Shown here: one piece after another, positions 8,368 through 16,917 of the stretch
Layout: each line of letters starts with the position of its first letter
How positions within the stretch are numbered: the first letter of the stretch is position 1
NCBI GenBank assembly: GCA_016713275.1
Contig: JADJPL010000013.1
Span: 62,001-126,000, forward strand
Reading direction: 5' to 3'
DNA length: 64,000 nt
Origin: Haliscomenobacter sp.
Lineage (GTDB): Bacteria > Bacteroidota > Bacteroidia > Chitinophagales > Saprospiraceae
Notes under the pieces: generated by a model
What the model saw: the letters and a program-made list of their open reading frames with translations, nothing else
Database searches by the model: none
What the model was told of the DNA's origin: nothing
Made by a program: the position numbers and the translations under genes

Positions 8368-10097
8368 TTAGGCTGTTCGAACAAATGCTTTCATTGTTTT
8401 GCATAACGTACCCTCTGCTGTGCCATAGGGCCTGATCGTGTAAGGGCCAACCGCTGCAGGAACGATGAACGTTTCCGCATAATGGATCACGACCGGCTCA
8501 AAGGCATGTTCGGGGCTTTCAACGAGCACTTCCCTGCCTTCTACCAAATTGAGTACGTTCAGGTTGCCTTGCGTGTGGTGCCCAACTTTTTTGGTGAAGC
8601 GGTGGCGCCTGGTTTCGATAAACTGGGTAGGGTGCAGTCCGGTTTTTTCTTCCGCCCAGCCGTCGCCTGCTGCAACAGGAATAAATTGGTTTACCAGATT
8701 TTCTGTTACATCCCTGGCGTCCCGGTTCCAGTTGATCACCTCTTTGCCCCGGTGCACGTTATTTGGTCTTGGCTTTCCGTCGAGCCCCATGCGCTGCCAG
8801 TCCCAAAGCTTAAAGGTATAAATAAATGGCGTAGCGCTTATTTCGAGCACCATGGCATTTTTTCCCGAACAATGAATGGTTCCGGCAGGGATTAAGAAAT
8901 GGTCGTGTTTTTGCGCAGGAATTTTATGGACGTATTTTTCCGCATCGAAAGCAAAGGCCGGATCTTCCCTCGCCGTTTCCAGGTCGGCGATCAGGCGGTT
9001 TTTATCGGCGCCTTCGTTTAAGCCTAAAAAGACGCAAGCATCCGGCGCCGCATCCAGGAGGTAATAGCTTTCGTCCTGGGTATACGGTATGCCAAAATGC
9101 TCCTGAGCGTATTGGGTGGTGGGGTGTACTTGCAAACTGAGGTTGCCGCCCTCCATGGTGTCTAAAAAATCAAACCGGATGGGGAACTCTTTGCCAAACC
9201 GGGCTTCAACTTGCTCCCCCAGCAATTCGCGGCTTTTCACAAATACCAGGTTGATGGACGGCATGTCAAAATCAACGCCGTTGACCTTTAATCGCAAGCT
9301 GTTCTCCTCGGGGACGCAATCGAAGCACCAGCCGTAATTTACCGCCGATTGGTCGAGATCGCATACCGTTTTCATCCACTGGCCACCCCAGGGCGCCGGA
9401 TCAAAAACGGCGTAACCCGAAAAGGCATGGAGGCGGTTTTGTTCAGCCCTGCGTGAAAAGTAGCTTGGTCGATAAGCCTGGGAGAATCGGGCAACGTGGT
9501 GTCCAGCCAAAAATCGGCTTTTTCATATAAGGTTCTTTTGTGCTTATCGCACACCCGCCAGTCGTTGAACAGCCCGCGCTTGTATTGAAGGGAGAAGGGT
9601 TCGTGGCGGTTTTGTACGCCTAATCCATCCACCAGATGCTTCCTCATGCGCAGCTGAATCTCCCAGCGGGGCATATCGGCATACACCAACACGTTGGCCG
9701 GGCCGGCCAGGGCGGCGCCATAGCCAAATACGATCGCCGTTCCGGTATGGGCGTTTATCCGGTCCCTCGCTGCCTGCAATTTTTCGGGATCAAAATAGCG
9801 CTGTAATTCGAGGTTGGACATGTACCCAAAAAGCGCGTCTTCCGTGACGAAATCTGCGGTCATTCGCAGGATCTCCGGTTCGGATTTCATCAGGTCTGCG
9901 GTATCGATGCAAAGCGCATGCGGCAGGTTCGTTATCTCGCGCTTCAGCGGGGCATACCACACGCCAGGGTAGCAGTCTACCGCCAGCACCGCGTTGCCCT
10001 GCAACGCGTCGCTTAAAGCGCTCAGAATGGCGCCCCATCCTTCCCAAAGGGCCCCTTCGATCGAAACAGAGGGGAATTTGTCGTAATTGCTTTTCAT
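8368..10097 (-). CDS. manA: Class I mannose-6-phosphate isomerase, long two-domain form (frameshifted)
   Basis: Two overlapping frames make one protein. 10097 to about 9405 encodes an N-terminal domain of about 230 residues (MKSNYDKFPS...AVDCYPGVWY..., ending MPFRVTPF). The other frame continues as FDPAPWGGQWMKTVCDLDQ and carries the isomerase cupin domain to 8368, with metal-site features such as LSLQVHP and LIPAGTIHCSGKN. Adding one base to the five-base run at 9403-9407 restores a 576-residue product, the size I recall for the long Bacteroidota form with an N-terminal nucleotide-kinase-like domain. It interconverts mannose-6-P and fructose-6-P. Either a real disruption or a homopolymer sequencing error; I favour error. 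Followed closely by the symporter gene. Confidence 0.8.
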
Positions 10098-10138
10098 GGT
10101 TTGGCTCCTTCCGTACTACAAATGGTAGGCCTCTCCGA

Positions 10139-10198
10139 GGCCCGTCAACCGTCCCCCGTCCCCCGTCCCCCGTCCACCGTCCACCGTCAACCGTCAAC
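10139..10198. repeat. GACGG-type array overlapping the uvrA stop codon
   Basis: On the gene strand the words TTGACGG, TGGACGG and GGGGACGG repeat for about 60 nt. The last uvrA codons and its TGA stop (GTT GAC GGT TGA CGG) are themselves part of the array, so the protein's final residues are repeat-encoded. Vocabulary is shared with arrays at 5052, 23821 and 50890. Confidence 0.85.
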
Positions 10199-13039
10199 CT
10201 TGTCTTTTAGAAATTCTCCCGTAAAGGATCCTACTACTCCGGGCAGGTCTTCCGGGCGGCCCTGAAACAGCAGGCGGCCGCCTTGGCTGCCGCCCTCGGG
10301 GCCAAGGTCGATGACCCAGTCGGCCGACTTGACGACCTCCAGGTTGTGTTCTACGACGATAACGGTATGGCCCCGGTCCACGAGGGCGTTGAGGGCGTCG
10401 AGCAGTTTGCGGATGTCGTGAAAATGAAGGCCCGTGGTGGGTTCGTCAAAAATAAAGACGAAGTGGCTGGTTTGGCGTTCTTGTCCGAGAAAAGCGGCCA
10501 GTTTCACGCGCTGGGCTTCGCCGCCGGAAAGGGTGCTGGAACTCTGGCCCATATGGATATACCCCAGCCCCACATCCTGAAGCGGTTTGAGCTTGCCAAT
10601 GATCTCCGGAACATCGGCAAAAAAGACCATGGCCTCGTCGATACTCAGTTCCAGAATCTGATTTATATTTTTGCCTTTGTATTCTACTTCCAGGACTTCT
10701 TCCTTGAACCGTTTTCCGTTGCACACGTCGCACACGAGGCGCACATCGGCGAGGAATTGCATCTCGATGACTTGTTCTCCCTCTCCCTTGCAAGCGTCGC
10801 AGCGCCCCCCGTCGACGTTGAAGGAAAAATGCTTGGGTTTGAACCCACGGATCTTCGATAGTTGCTGGCTGCTCATCAGTTCCCGGATGCTGTCGTAGGC
10901 TTTGACGTAGGTGACGGGGTTGGACCGGGAGGATTTGCCGATGGGGTTTTGGTTGACCATTTCGACTTCCTGGATCAGGCGCAGGTCGCCGGTGAGTTGC
11001 AGAAACAAACCAGGGGATTTGGGGTAAGGTTGGCCCAGGTGCTTTTTCAATGCAGGGAAAAGGATCTGCTTGATCAGCGTGGTTTTACCCGAACCCGATA
11101 CGCCCGATACGACGGTGAGGGCCTCCAGGGGGATCTTGACGTCGATGTTTTGGAGGTTGTGCTGCCGGGCGCCGAGGATTTCGATAAAATGCCTCACGGG
11201 CCGGCGGGTTTCCGGGAGCGGGATCTGCATGCGCCCGCTCATGTATTTGGTCGTCAGGCTATCGCCCGCTTCGGTATAGATGTCCTCATAAGGGCCGGCA
11301 AAGACCACTTCGCCGCCGTAGATGCCGGCGGCAGGGCCGATGTCGACCAGATAATCGGCATTTTTGATGATATCTTCTTCGTGTTCCACGACGATGACGG
11401 TGTTGCCCAGGTCCCGGAGCCTTCTCAATACGCCAACGAGGCGGTTGGTGTCGCGGGGATGGAGACCGACGCTGGGCTCGTCGAGGATATACATCGAGGA
11501 CGTCAGGTTGCTGCCCAGCATGCGGGTCAGGTTGATGCGCTGGGTTTCGCCGCCGGAAAGGGTAGCGGAGATGCGGTTGAGGGTGAGGTAGTTGAGTCCG
11601 AGGTCGCACATGTACTGGAGCCGGGTTTGGATCTCGTGCAGCAACCTCCTTCCCACCTGCTGGTCGTACCCGGTCATGTCCAGACTTTGGAAGAAGGCCA
11701 ACAATTCGTTGGCGGGCAGGTCGATGAGCCCGGCAATGCTTTTTCCGGCGATTTTGACGTAGAGGGCTTCCTTGCGCAGGCGGGCGCCGTCGCAGACCGG
11801 GCAAAGGGTCCGGCCTCTGTACCGGGCGAGCATGACGCGGTTCTGTACTTTGTAGAGCTTTTCTTCCAGTTCGGCAAAAAAAGCGTGGATGCCCTGGAAG
11901 AATTCGTTGCCCGACCAGAGCAGCTTGCGTTGGTCTTTGGTCAGGTCCTGATAGGGCGTATGGATAGGGAAGTTGAAGTGGTGGCCGTGTTTGAGCAGGT
12001 CTTCGAGATAGAGCCCGTACTTTTCGCCTTTCCAGCAGGCGACGGCGCCATCGAACACGGAGAGGGTCTTGTCCGGAACGACCTTGTCTTCGTCGATGCC
12101 CATCACGAGGCTGAACCCTTCACAGGAGGGGCAAGCGCCGAAGGGGTTGTTGAAGTTGAACAACTGCGGGGTAGGCTCGACGAAAAGCATGCCGTCGAGT
12201 TCAAACCGGTTGTTGAACGGACGGATTTCCTGGCCTTCCGCCTCGATCAGGCATTCGCCTTCGCTTTCGTAAAACGCGGTTTGCACCGAATCGGCGATCC
12301 GGCGCAGGTTGTCTTCGTCTTCGGGGGCCACGGCGAAGCGGTCGATCAGGATTAACGGATTCTCGGCTTTTGCCGCCTCAATGTTCTGGCTGAGCAGAGG
12401 GGCGCCCGATTCCAGAAAATCCTGGATGGAGCGCAGCTCGCCTTCGATTTTCAGGCGGGTATAGCCTTTTTGCAGGAGGAGCCCCAACTCCTGGGCCAGG
12501 GTCCGCTCCTTGTATTTGTAAGGCAACGGGATAAAGAGCTGTACCCGGGTACCCGGGGCAAAGCGATGGATATAGTCGGTCACATCCGACACTTCGTGCT
12601 TTTTGACGAGCTCGCCGGAGACCGGGGAGTAGGTTTTTCCGATGCGGGCAAAGAGCAGGCGCAGGTAGTCGTAGATTTCGGTCAGGGTGCCTACGGTAGA
12701 CCGGGCATTGCTGGTGCTTACCTTTTGCTCGATAGCAATTGCCGGGCAGATGCCTTTAATATAGTCGAGGTCTGGCTTCTTCATCCGGTTGAGGAACTGC
12801 CGGGCGTAGGAAGACAGGCTTTCTACGTAGCGGCGCTGGCCCTCGGCAAACAGGGTGTCCATGGTGATTGACGACTTGCCCGATCCCGACACCCCGGTGA
12901 CCACGACCAGACGGTTTTTAGGGATCTCCAGGTCGATGTTCTTGAGATTATTGGATCTTGCGCCTTTGATGAAAATCGTGGGCGCCCCTTTTTCTACCCG
13001 AGGCAGATCGGCAACGGTCGTGGGCTTTTTTTCCGGCAT
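10187..13039 (-). CDS. uvrA: Excinuclease ABC subunit A
   Basis: The 950-residue protein has two ABC-type ATPase modules: Walker A GVSGSGKSS near the N-terminus and GVSGSGKTT near residue 630, with LSGGETQRINL and LSGGEAQRVKL signature motifs. Zinc-binding Cys clusters follow each (CPSCEG/CPVCDG; CDACKGEG/CDVCNG). It is the damage-recognition ATPase that loads UvrB in nucleotide excision repair. I chose ATG 13039 (MPEKKPTT). The frame runs open further upstream, but a -7-like element at 13064-13071 places transcription start inside that extension, and 950 residues is the normal family length. The final residues and stop fall in a GACGG array. Confidence 0.95.
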   Translation of the reverse strand: MPEKKPTTVADLPRVEKGAPTIFIKGARSNNLKNIDLEIPKNRLVVVTGVSGSGKSSITMDTLFAEGQRRYVESLSSYARQFLNRMKKPDLDYIKGICPAIAIEQKVSTSNARSTVGTLTEIYDYLRLLFARIGKTYSPVSGELVKKHEVSDVTDYIHRFAPGTRVQLFIPLPYKYKERTLAQELGLLLQKGYTRLKIEGELRSIQDFLESGAPLLSQNIEAAKAENPLILIDRFAVAPEDEDNLRRIADSVQTAFYESEGECLIEAEGQEIRPFNNRFELDGMLFVEPTPQLFNFNNPFGACPSCEGFSLVMGIDEDKVVPDKTLSVFDGAVACWKGEKYGLYLEDLLKHGHHFNFPIHTPYQDLTKDQRKLLWSGNEFFQGIHAFFAELEEKLYKVQNRVMLARYRGRTLCPVCDGARLRKEALYVKIAGKSIAGLIDLPANELLAFFQSLDMTGYDQQVGRRLLHEIQTRLQYMCDLGLNYLTLNRISATLSGGETQRINLTRMLGSNLTSSMYILDEPSVGLHPRDTNRLVGVLRRLRDLGNTVIVVEHEEDIIKNADYLVDIGPAAGIYGGEVVFAGPYEDIYTEAGDSLTTKYMSGRMQIPLPETRRPVRHFIEILGARQHNLQNIDVKIPLEALTVVSGVSGSGKTTLIKQILFPALKKHLGQPYPKSPGLFLQLTGDLRLIQEVEMVNQNPIGKSSRSNPVTYVKAYDSIRELMSSQQLSKIRGFKPKHFSFNVDGGRCDACKGEGEQVIEMQFLADVRLVCDVCNGKRFKEEVLEVEYKGKNINQILELSIDEAMVFFADVPEIIGKLKPLQDVGLGYIHMGQSSSTLSGGEAQRVKLAAFLGQERQTSHFVFIFDEPTTGLHFHDIRKLLDALNALVDRGHTVIVVEHNLEVVKSADWVIDLGPEGGSQGGRLLFQGRPEDLPGVVGSFTGEFLKDKVDG

Positions 13040-13063
13040 GTTACCCCTGTGCTTTATGTCCGT

Positions 13064-13071
13064 CAAAAGTA
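13064..13071 (-). promoter_or_regulatory. Candidate -7 element for uvrA
   Basis: On the minus strand this reads TACTTTTG, matching the Bacteroidota -7 form TAnnTTTG. It lies about 25 nt before the ATG at 13039, which supports that start. Only a TTC, not TTG, is found near the expected -33 position. Confidence 0.4.
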
Positions 13072-13316
13072 CGCAATCCCGGTTTACCTGACGCGAATTG
13101 GTTTGGAAAATCCCGAACCAATTCGAGGCCATCGATCCTGACGAAGGAAGCGGGTGGAAAAAGAAATTATTGCTTGCACACGGGAGATGGAAGCGCTATT
13201 CATTAGGAAATCAACCCGATTTGCGGGGGATTGTCGGGCAGGTTTCGAAAAATTGAAAGAATTATTTTATTTCGGGATTAATTTTGTGTTAATTTTGGAA
13301 AAATAATCGCGGGGTC

Positions 13317-13348
13317 TTGGCATTTTTTGAATCAAGCGGTTATCTTTG
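13317..13348 (+). promoter_or_regulatory. Bacteroidota-type promoter of the ECF sigma gene
   Basis: TTG at 13317-13319 and TATCTTTG at 13341-13348 are separated by 21 nt, the spacing expected for the primary Bacteroidota sigma factor. Transcription would start near 13355, leaving a leader of about 108 nt before the ATG at 13463. The gap between uvrA and this gene holds no other recognisable gene. Confidence 0.6.
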
Positions 13349-13462
13349 AGCCATCCTTTCAGAAAAATCATTGTTAAGCAGTCTAAATCGTTCTCTATCG
13401 GCGTAAAACTTCTACACTAAATTAGTTTTTTCAGGATCCCACACAACGTAAACTATTTAGTT

Positions 13463-14044
13463 ATGCAAGTTACGCCGCTTAATGATCAGCAGCTCATCGC
13501 CCGTTATTTGGAAGGAGATGAGCGCGCATTCGAAGAATTGCTTGACCGCCACCAACAAAAGATCTACACCTCTATTTATCTGTTCGTGAAGGACCAGAGT
13601 CTGGCGGAGGACATTTTCCAGGAAGTGTTTATCAAGATTATCGACACCCTGCGCAAGGGGAAATACAACCACGAGGGCAAGTTCCTGCAGTGGGCTATGC
13701 GGATTTCCTACAACATGTGCGTAGACTATTTCCGGCGTACCAAGCGCCGCCCCAAGGTGTCTCCAACCGAGACTTTCGACATTTTTGACGTGCTCCAGGC
13801 GCCGGAAGGCAACGCGGAGCAGAATATCATGCGTAGCCAGACCCACGACCGCGTCCGCCAGCTGGTGGATATGCTCCCTCCCGAGCAGCGCGAAGTCGTC
13901 ATCCTGCGCCATTACGCCGATATGAGCTTCAAAGAAATCGCCAAACTCACCCGCGTGAGCATCAACACCGCCCTGGGCCGGATGCGCTACGCCCTCATCA
14001 ACATCCGCAAGATGGTGGAGGAAAGGGAAGTGATTCTTCAGTAG
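13463..14044 (+). CDS. ECF RNA polymerase sigma factor
   Basis: The 193-residue protein has sigma region 2 (LFVKDQSLAEDIFQEVFIKI, then WAMRISYNMCVDYFRR) and region 4 with its helix-turn-helix (LPPEQREVVILRHYADMSFKEIAKLTRVS). This is the size and layout of an extracytoplasmic-function sigma factor. No anti-sigma gene lies next to it; the next gene, hemB, is convergent. It has its own promoter of the housekeeping type at 13317-13348. The regulon is not evident. Confidence 0.93.
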   Translation: MQVTPLNDQQLIARYLEGDERAFEELLDRHQQKIYTSIYLFVKDQSLAEDIFQEVFIKIIDTLRKGKYNHEGKFLQWAMRISYNMCVDYFRRTKRRPKVSPTETFDIFDVLQAPEGNAEQNIMRSQTHDRVRQLVDMLPPEQREVVILRHYADMSFKEIAKLTRVSINTALGRMRYALINIRKMVEEREVILQ

Positions 14045-14170
14045 GCGAAAGGAGAGAAAGGGCAAAAGGCTTGGGGCTTAAGGCGCTTTGGTTTAAAAGT
14101 TCAACGTTCAAGGGTTCAAAGGCTGGACAGCTTTTGAACCCTTGAACGTTTGAAAAGCCTCAACGCCTCA
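14042..14170. repeat. Inverted short-word array between convergent sigma and hemB genes
   Basis: The gap is made of short variants such as TTCAAcGTTCAAGGG and CAACGCCTCAACGCC, arranged as inverted arms (about 14099-14126 and 14130-14157) that can pair into a hairpin. The array begins at the sigma gene stop (TAGGCGAAAGG) and at the other side includes the hemB stop (GCG TTGAGGCGTTGAGG on the minus strand). It could act as a bidirectional terminator. The word is unlike those of the other arrays. Confidence 0.75.
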
Positions 14171-15133
14171 ACGCCTTTCCGCATATCGTTTTGCAAAATA
14201 GGTAATAATCACATCGGCCCCCGCGCGCCGGATGCTGAGCAAGGTTTCGGGCACCGCTTTTTCCAGGTCGAGCCATCCGTTTTGGGCGGCGGCAATCATC
14301 ATGGCGCATTCGCCGCTCACATGGTAAGCGGCGATGGGCAGTTCGAAATGTTGTTTGAGGAGGCTGATGACATCCAGGTAGTTGAGGGCGGGTTTGACCA
14401 TAAGAAAGTCGGCTCCTTCTTCGGTGTCGAGGGCAGCTTCGATGAGGGCCTCGCGTGCGTTGGCGGGGTTCATCTGGTAGGTTTTTTTGTCGCCCGATTT
14501 GGGCGCGGAGTCGAGCGCGTCGCGGAAGGGGCCGTAATAGGCGCTGGCATACTTGGCAGTATAGGCCATGATGCCGGTTTGGGTGAATCCGTTCTCATCC
14601 AGCGCCCGGCGTATGGCGCCCACGCGCCCATCCATCATATCCGACGGGCCGATAAGATCGAAACCTGCTTCTGCCTGGGCGACAGCCATGCGAGCCAGAA
14701 TGGGGAGGGTCTCGTCGTTGAGTATCTGCCCGTCTTTGACCAGCCCGTCGTGGCCATCGGAACTGTAGGGATCCATGGCTACATCGCTGATGAGACAGCT
14801 TTCCGGGAATTCGGCTTTCAACTCCCGGGCAACGCGGAGGTAGAAGTTGTCCGGGTGGTAGCTGTAGGTGGCGTGGGGATCTTTCAGGCTTTCCTCTACG
14901 GCCGGGAAGAGGATGAAATTCCGCAACCCGAGCTTCAGACAGGATTCCACTTCTTTTTTGGCTTCGTCCGGAGAAAAGCGGAAGGTTCCCGGCAGCGAAG
15001 CGACTTCCTTTCGGATTCCGCGTCCATCCAGTAGGAAAAGCGGTTGTACGAGGTGACTAACTTCCAGATGGGTTTCCTGGGCCATCCCGCGGATGGCTTC
15101 GGAACGGCGATTTCTACGCGGTCGTTGCAGCAT
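14168..15133 (-). CDS. hemB: Delta-aminolevulinic acid dehydratase (porphobilinogen synthase)
   Basis: The 321-residue protein carries the HemB hallmarks: the Schiff-base lysine region MVKPALNYLDVI, the second active-site lysine segment AKYASAYYGPFR, and PSDMMDGRVGAIR. It condenses two 5-aminolevulinate molecules to porphobilinogen in tetrapyrrole synthesis. It is the last gene of a minus-strand set (hupE, a DUF6702-like gene, yidD, hemB) with gaps of 15-60 nt. Grouping with yidD is probably positional rather than functional. Its stop codon lies within a short-word array. Confidence 0.95.
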   Translation of the reverse strand: MLQRPRRNRRSEAIRGMAQETHLEVSHLVQPLFLLDGRGIRKEVASLPGTFRFSPDEAKKEVESCLKLGLRNFILFPAVEESLKDPHATYSYHPDNFYLRVARELKAEFPESCLISDVAMDPYSSDGHDGLVKDGQILNDETLPILARMAVAQAEAGFDLIGPSDMMDGRVGAIRRALDENGFTQTGIMAYTAKYASAYYGPFRDALDSAPKSGDKKTYQMNPANAREALIEAALDTEEGADFLMVKPALNYLDVISLLKQHFELPIAAYHVSGECAMMIAAAQNGWLDLEKAVPETLLSIRRAGADVIITYFAKRYAERR

Positions 15134-15151
15134 GATGGTTTGGGTTGATTG

Positions 15152-15400
15152 TTATTTGGTTTCCGGCCGGGAGGGTACCGGATCGTGCCCGAACCCGCCC
15201 CAGGGGTGGCAGCGGCCGATGCGCTTGACGCCCATCCAGATCCCTTTGGCCACGCCCCATTCCTGTATCGCCGCCACCGTATAGCGCGAACACGTCGGGT
15301 GATAGGCGCACTTGCTGGGAAGCCAGGGGCCGATCGTCCATTGGTAAATGCGGATCGGGAAAATGAATAAGGCACGCCACGTATCTTTCAATAGGTTCAT
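15152..15400 (-). CDS. yidD: Membrane protein insertion efficiency factor YidD
   Basis: The 82-residue protein matches the short YidD family: an N-terminal amphipathic/hydrophobic stretch (IRIYQWTIGPWLPSKC) followed by the conserved YHPTCSRYTVAAIQEWG and a Gly/Pro-rich tail with GRCHPWGG. YidD is thought to help the YidC insertase place proteins in the inner membrane. It sits 15 nt after the DUF6702-like gene and 18 nt before hemB. Confidence 0.93.
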   Translation of the reverse strand: MNLLKDTWRALFIFPIRIYQWTIGPWLPSKCAYHPTCSRYTVAAIQEWGVAKGIWMGVKRIGRCHPWGGFGHDPVPSRPETK

Positions 15401-15415
15401 CGGAAGGCGGTTGGA

Positions 15416-15907
15416 TTAAAGTGTCAGGGTTTCTTCTGTATGGTCTTTCGACAGCAGGCAAGTCCATTCCCGGTTACCCGGAAAACTCAGGTGGACGATA
15501 TTCTTCTGGTCGCTATATACTTCCATCAAAGCCGTATGGATCACCCGGATGGATTTCGGCGCTTTGGTTTTGGGAATTTCCAGATAACACCATACGCCTT
15601 GTAAGTCTTCTGAAGGCTCCTTGCCCAGGAAATTCAAGGCCTTGGACTGCCCATCGAGGACCAGCCGGAAGTGCCGGTTCAGGTATTCTTTCAGGTACGT
15701 CTCCGCTTCGGGTTTTTCTTTATCAGAACACAGATACAGCGGTTCCGGGTGGGTCTGTTTTAACGCTGCTTCCAGATCGTCGAGAAAGAGGTGCATACTG
15801 ACCTGCACCGCCTGTTCGCTCGTATTGTATTCCACCACAGCCTTACTCACGTGGAACGCGTGGGTGGAGCCCCATGCAGCAAAAAGGAAGAATATGAATA
15901 CAGTCAT
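15416..15907 (-). CDS. DUF6702-like exported protein
   Basis: From the ATG at 15907 the product is 163 residues with a short signal peptide (MTVFIFFLFAAWGSTHA) and a mature domain beginning FHVSKAVVEYN, rich in alternating hydrophobic residues. This resembles the DUF6702 family of small periplasmic proteins common in Bacteroidota; I assign it from memory of that pattern. An upstream in-frame ATG at 15955 would start inside the short-word array and is not preferred. It lies between hupE and yidD in the same orientation. Function unknown. Confidence 0.7.
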   Translation of the reverse strand: MTVFIFFLFAAWGSTHAFHVSKAVVEYNTSEQAVQVSMHLFLDDLEAALKQTHPEPLYLCSDKEKPEAETYLKEYLNRHFRLVLDGQSKALNFLGKEPSEDLQGVWCYLEIPKTKAPKSIRVIHTALMEVYSDQKNIVHLSFPGNREWTCLLSKDHTEETLTL

Positions 15908-15966
15908 TGGCGTGGGTCGTAACGTTAGAGCGTTTAGGCGTTTAGGCGTTAACACCTAAACGCTTA
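15908..15966. repeat. GCGTTTAGG-type inverted array at the hupE stop
   Basis: The word GCGTTTAGG repeats and is followed by an inverted copy (CACCTAAACGC), giving a small hairpin. On the gene strand the hupE stop is the first triplet of the array (TAA GCG TTT AGG). It sits between hupE and the DUF6702-like gene, so it may terminate or attenuate transcription within the operon. Confidence 0.75.
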
Positions 15967-16575
15967 CCCCGGCCACCGTTCCAAAGCGATGACGAGGGCG
16001 TTGGCGGCGGCGCCGCCGGAGATGAATAAATTCCATTCGCGCTGCTTGATTTTGCCCAGGTTGAACGCGATGTAGGCGGCGGTCAAAACGCAGGCGATAA
16101 TGAGCAACTGCCCCATTTCCACCCCGATATTGAACGCGAACAACTGTTTGATCAGTTGGGCGTGTTCCCCGGGCATGACCATAGCCCGGAAGAAATTCGA
16201 GAACCCCATGCCGTGGATCAACCCGAATCCCGCAGCAAAAAAGTAGTTGAGGTTCATCCGGCGGTCGAAGGTACCTTCTTCCATCTCTCTCGAAAACCGG
16301 TGCACGACCACGTTGTAGATGGCCGTCGCCAGGATCGTCACGGGGATCAGGAACTCAATCCAGGCGGCGTTGATCGGGATAATATCCAATGCTGCCAGGG
16401 CCAGGGTAATGGAATGCCCCAGGGTAAAGGCTGTCGCCAGAATGACCACTTTCCTCCATTCCGACAACTTGTAAATGGCGCACAACGCGATGATGAAAAG
16501 GATATGGTCGTACCCTTTTAAGTCGGCGATATGCTCAAATCCGAGCGTGAGGTAGGTTTGGAAGAGCGATTGCAT
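15964..16575 (-). CDS. HupE/UreJ-family membrane protein
   Basis: The 203-residue protein has about six hydrophobic helices and HupE/UreJ features: GFEHIADLKGYDHILFII at the N-terminus, the ATAFTLGHSITLALAAL segment and GFGLIHGMGFSN, with conserved His residues suited to metal coordination. Family members are predicted inner-membrane nickel or cobalt permeases or secondary transporters. No hydrogenase or urease gene is nearby, so the substrate is open. It heads the hupE-DUF6702-yidD-hemB group. Confidence 0.8.
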   Translation of the reverse strand: MQSLFQTYLTLGFEHIADLKGYDHILFIIALCAIYKLSEWRKVVILATAFTLGHSITLALAALDIIPINAAWIEFLIPVTILATAIYNVVVHRFSREMEEGTFDRRMNLNYFFAAGFGLIHGMGFSNFFRAMVMPGEHAQLIKQLFAFNIGVEMGQLLIIACVLTAAYIAFNLGKIKQREWNLFISGGAAANALVIALERWPG

Positions 16576-16576
16576 T

Positions 16577-16917
16577 TTTATAGGTTGCGAGGTTGCGAAG
16601 TTACGGGGTTACGGGGTTACGGGGTTGCGAAGTTGCGAGGTTGCGAGGTTGCGAGGTTACGAGGTTGCGAGGTTACGAGGTTGCGAGGTTACGAGGTTGC
16701 GAGGTTACGAGGTTGCGAGGTTGCGAAGTTACGGGGTTACGAGGTTGCGAGGTTACGAGGTTGCGAAGTTACGGGGTTGCGAAGTTACGGGGTTACGGGG
16801 TTGCGAGGTTGCGAAGTTACGGGGTTGCGAAGTTACGGGGTTGCGAAGTTGCGAGGTATTGAATGCCGCTACATCTTTACCTCGCAACCTCGTAACTCCG
16901 TAACCTCGTAACTTTAC
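16577..16917. repeat. Long GTTGCGAG/GTTACGAG short-word array downstream of ahcY
   Basis: About 280 nt are built from eight-base words GTTGCGAG, GTTACGAG, GTTACGGG and GTTGCGAA in irregular order. An inverted arm follows at 16879-16915 (ACCTCGCAACCTCGTAAC...). The minus-strand ahcY stop (TAA) directly abuts the arm. All three forward frames are open across it, giving artificial Arg/Leu/Glu/Val-rich reading frames that I do not regard as genes. It is the longest single-vocabulary array in the window. Confidence 0.92.

Noticed and set aside
10862..12355. 497-codon plus-strand frame opposite uvrA
   Set aside because: Antisense shadow of a conserved gene; no motif, and uvrA is clear on the other strand.
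16531..16911. Open reading frames of 89-126 codons across the GTTGCGAG array on +
   Set aside because: All three frames are open only because the eight-base words lack stops; the products are low-complexity Arg/Leu/Glu/Val strings with no start context.
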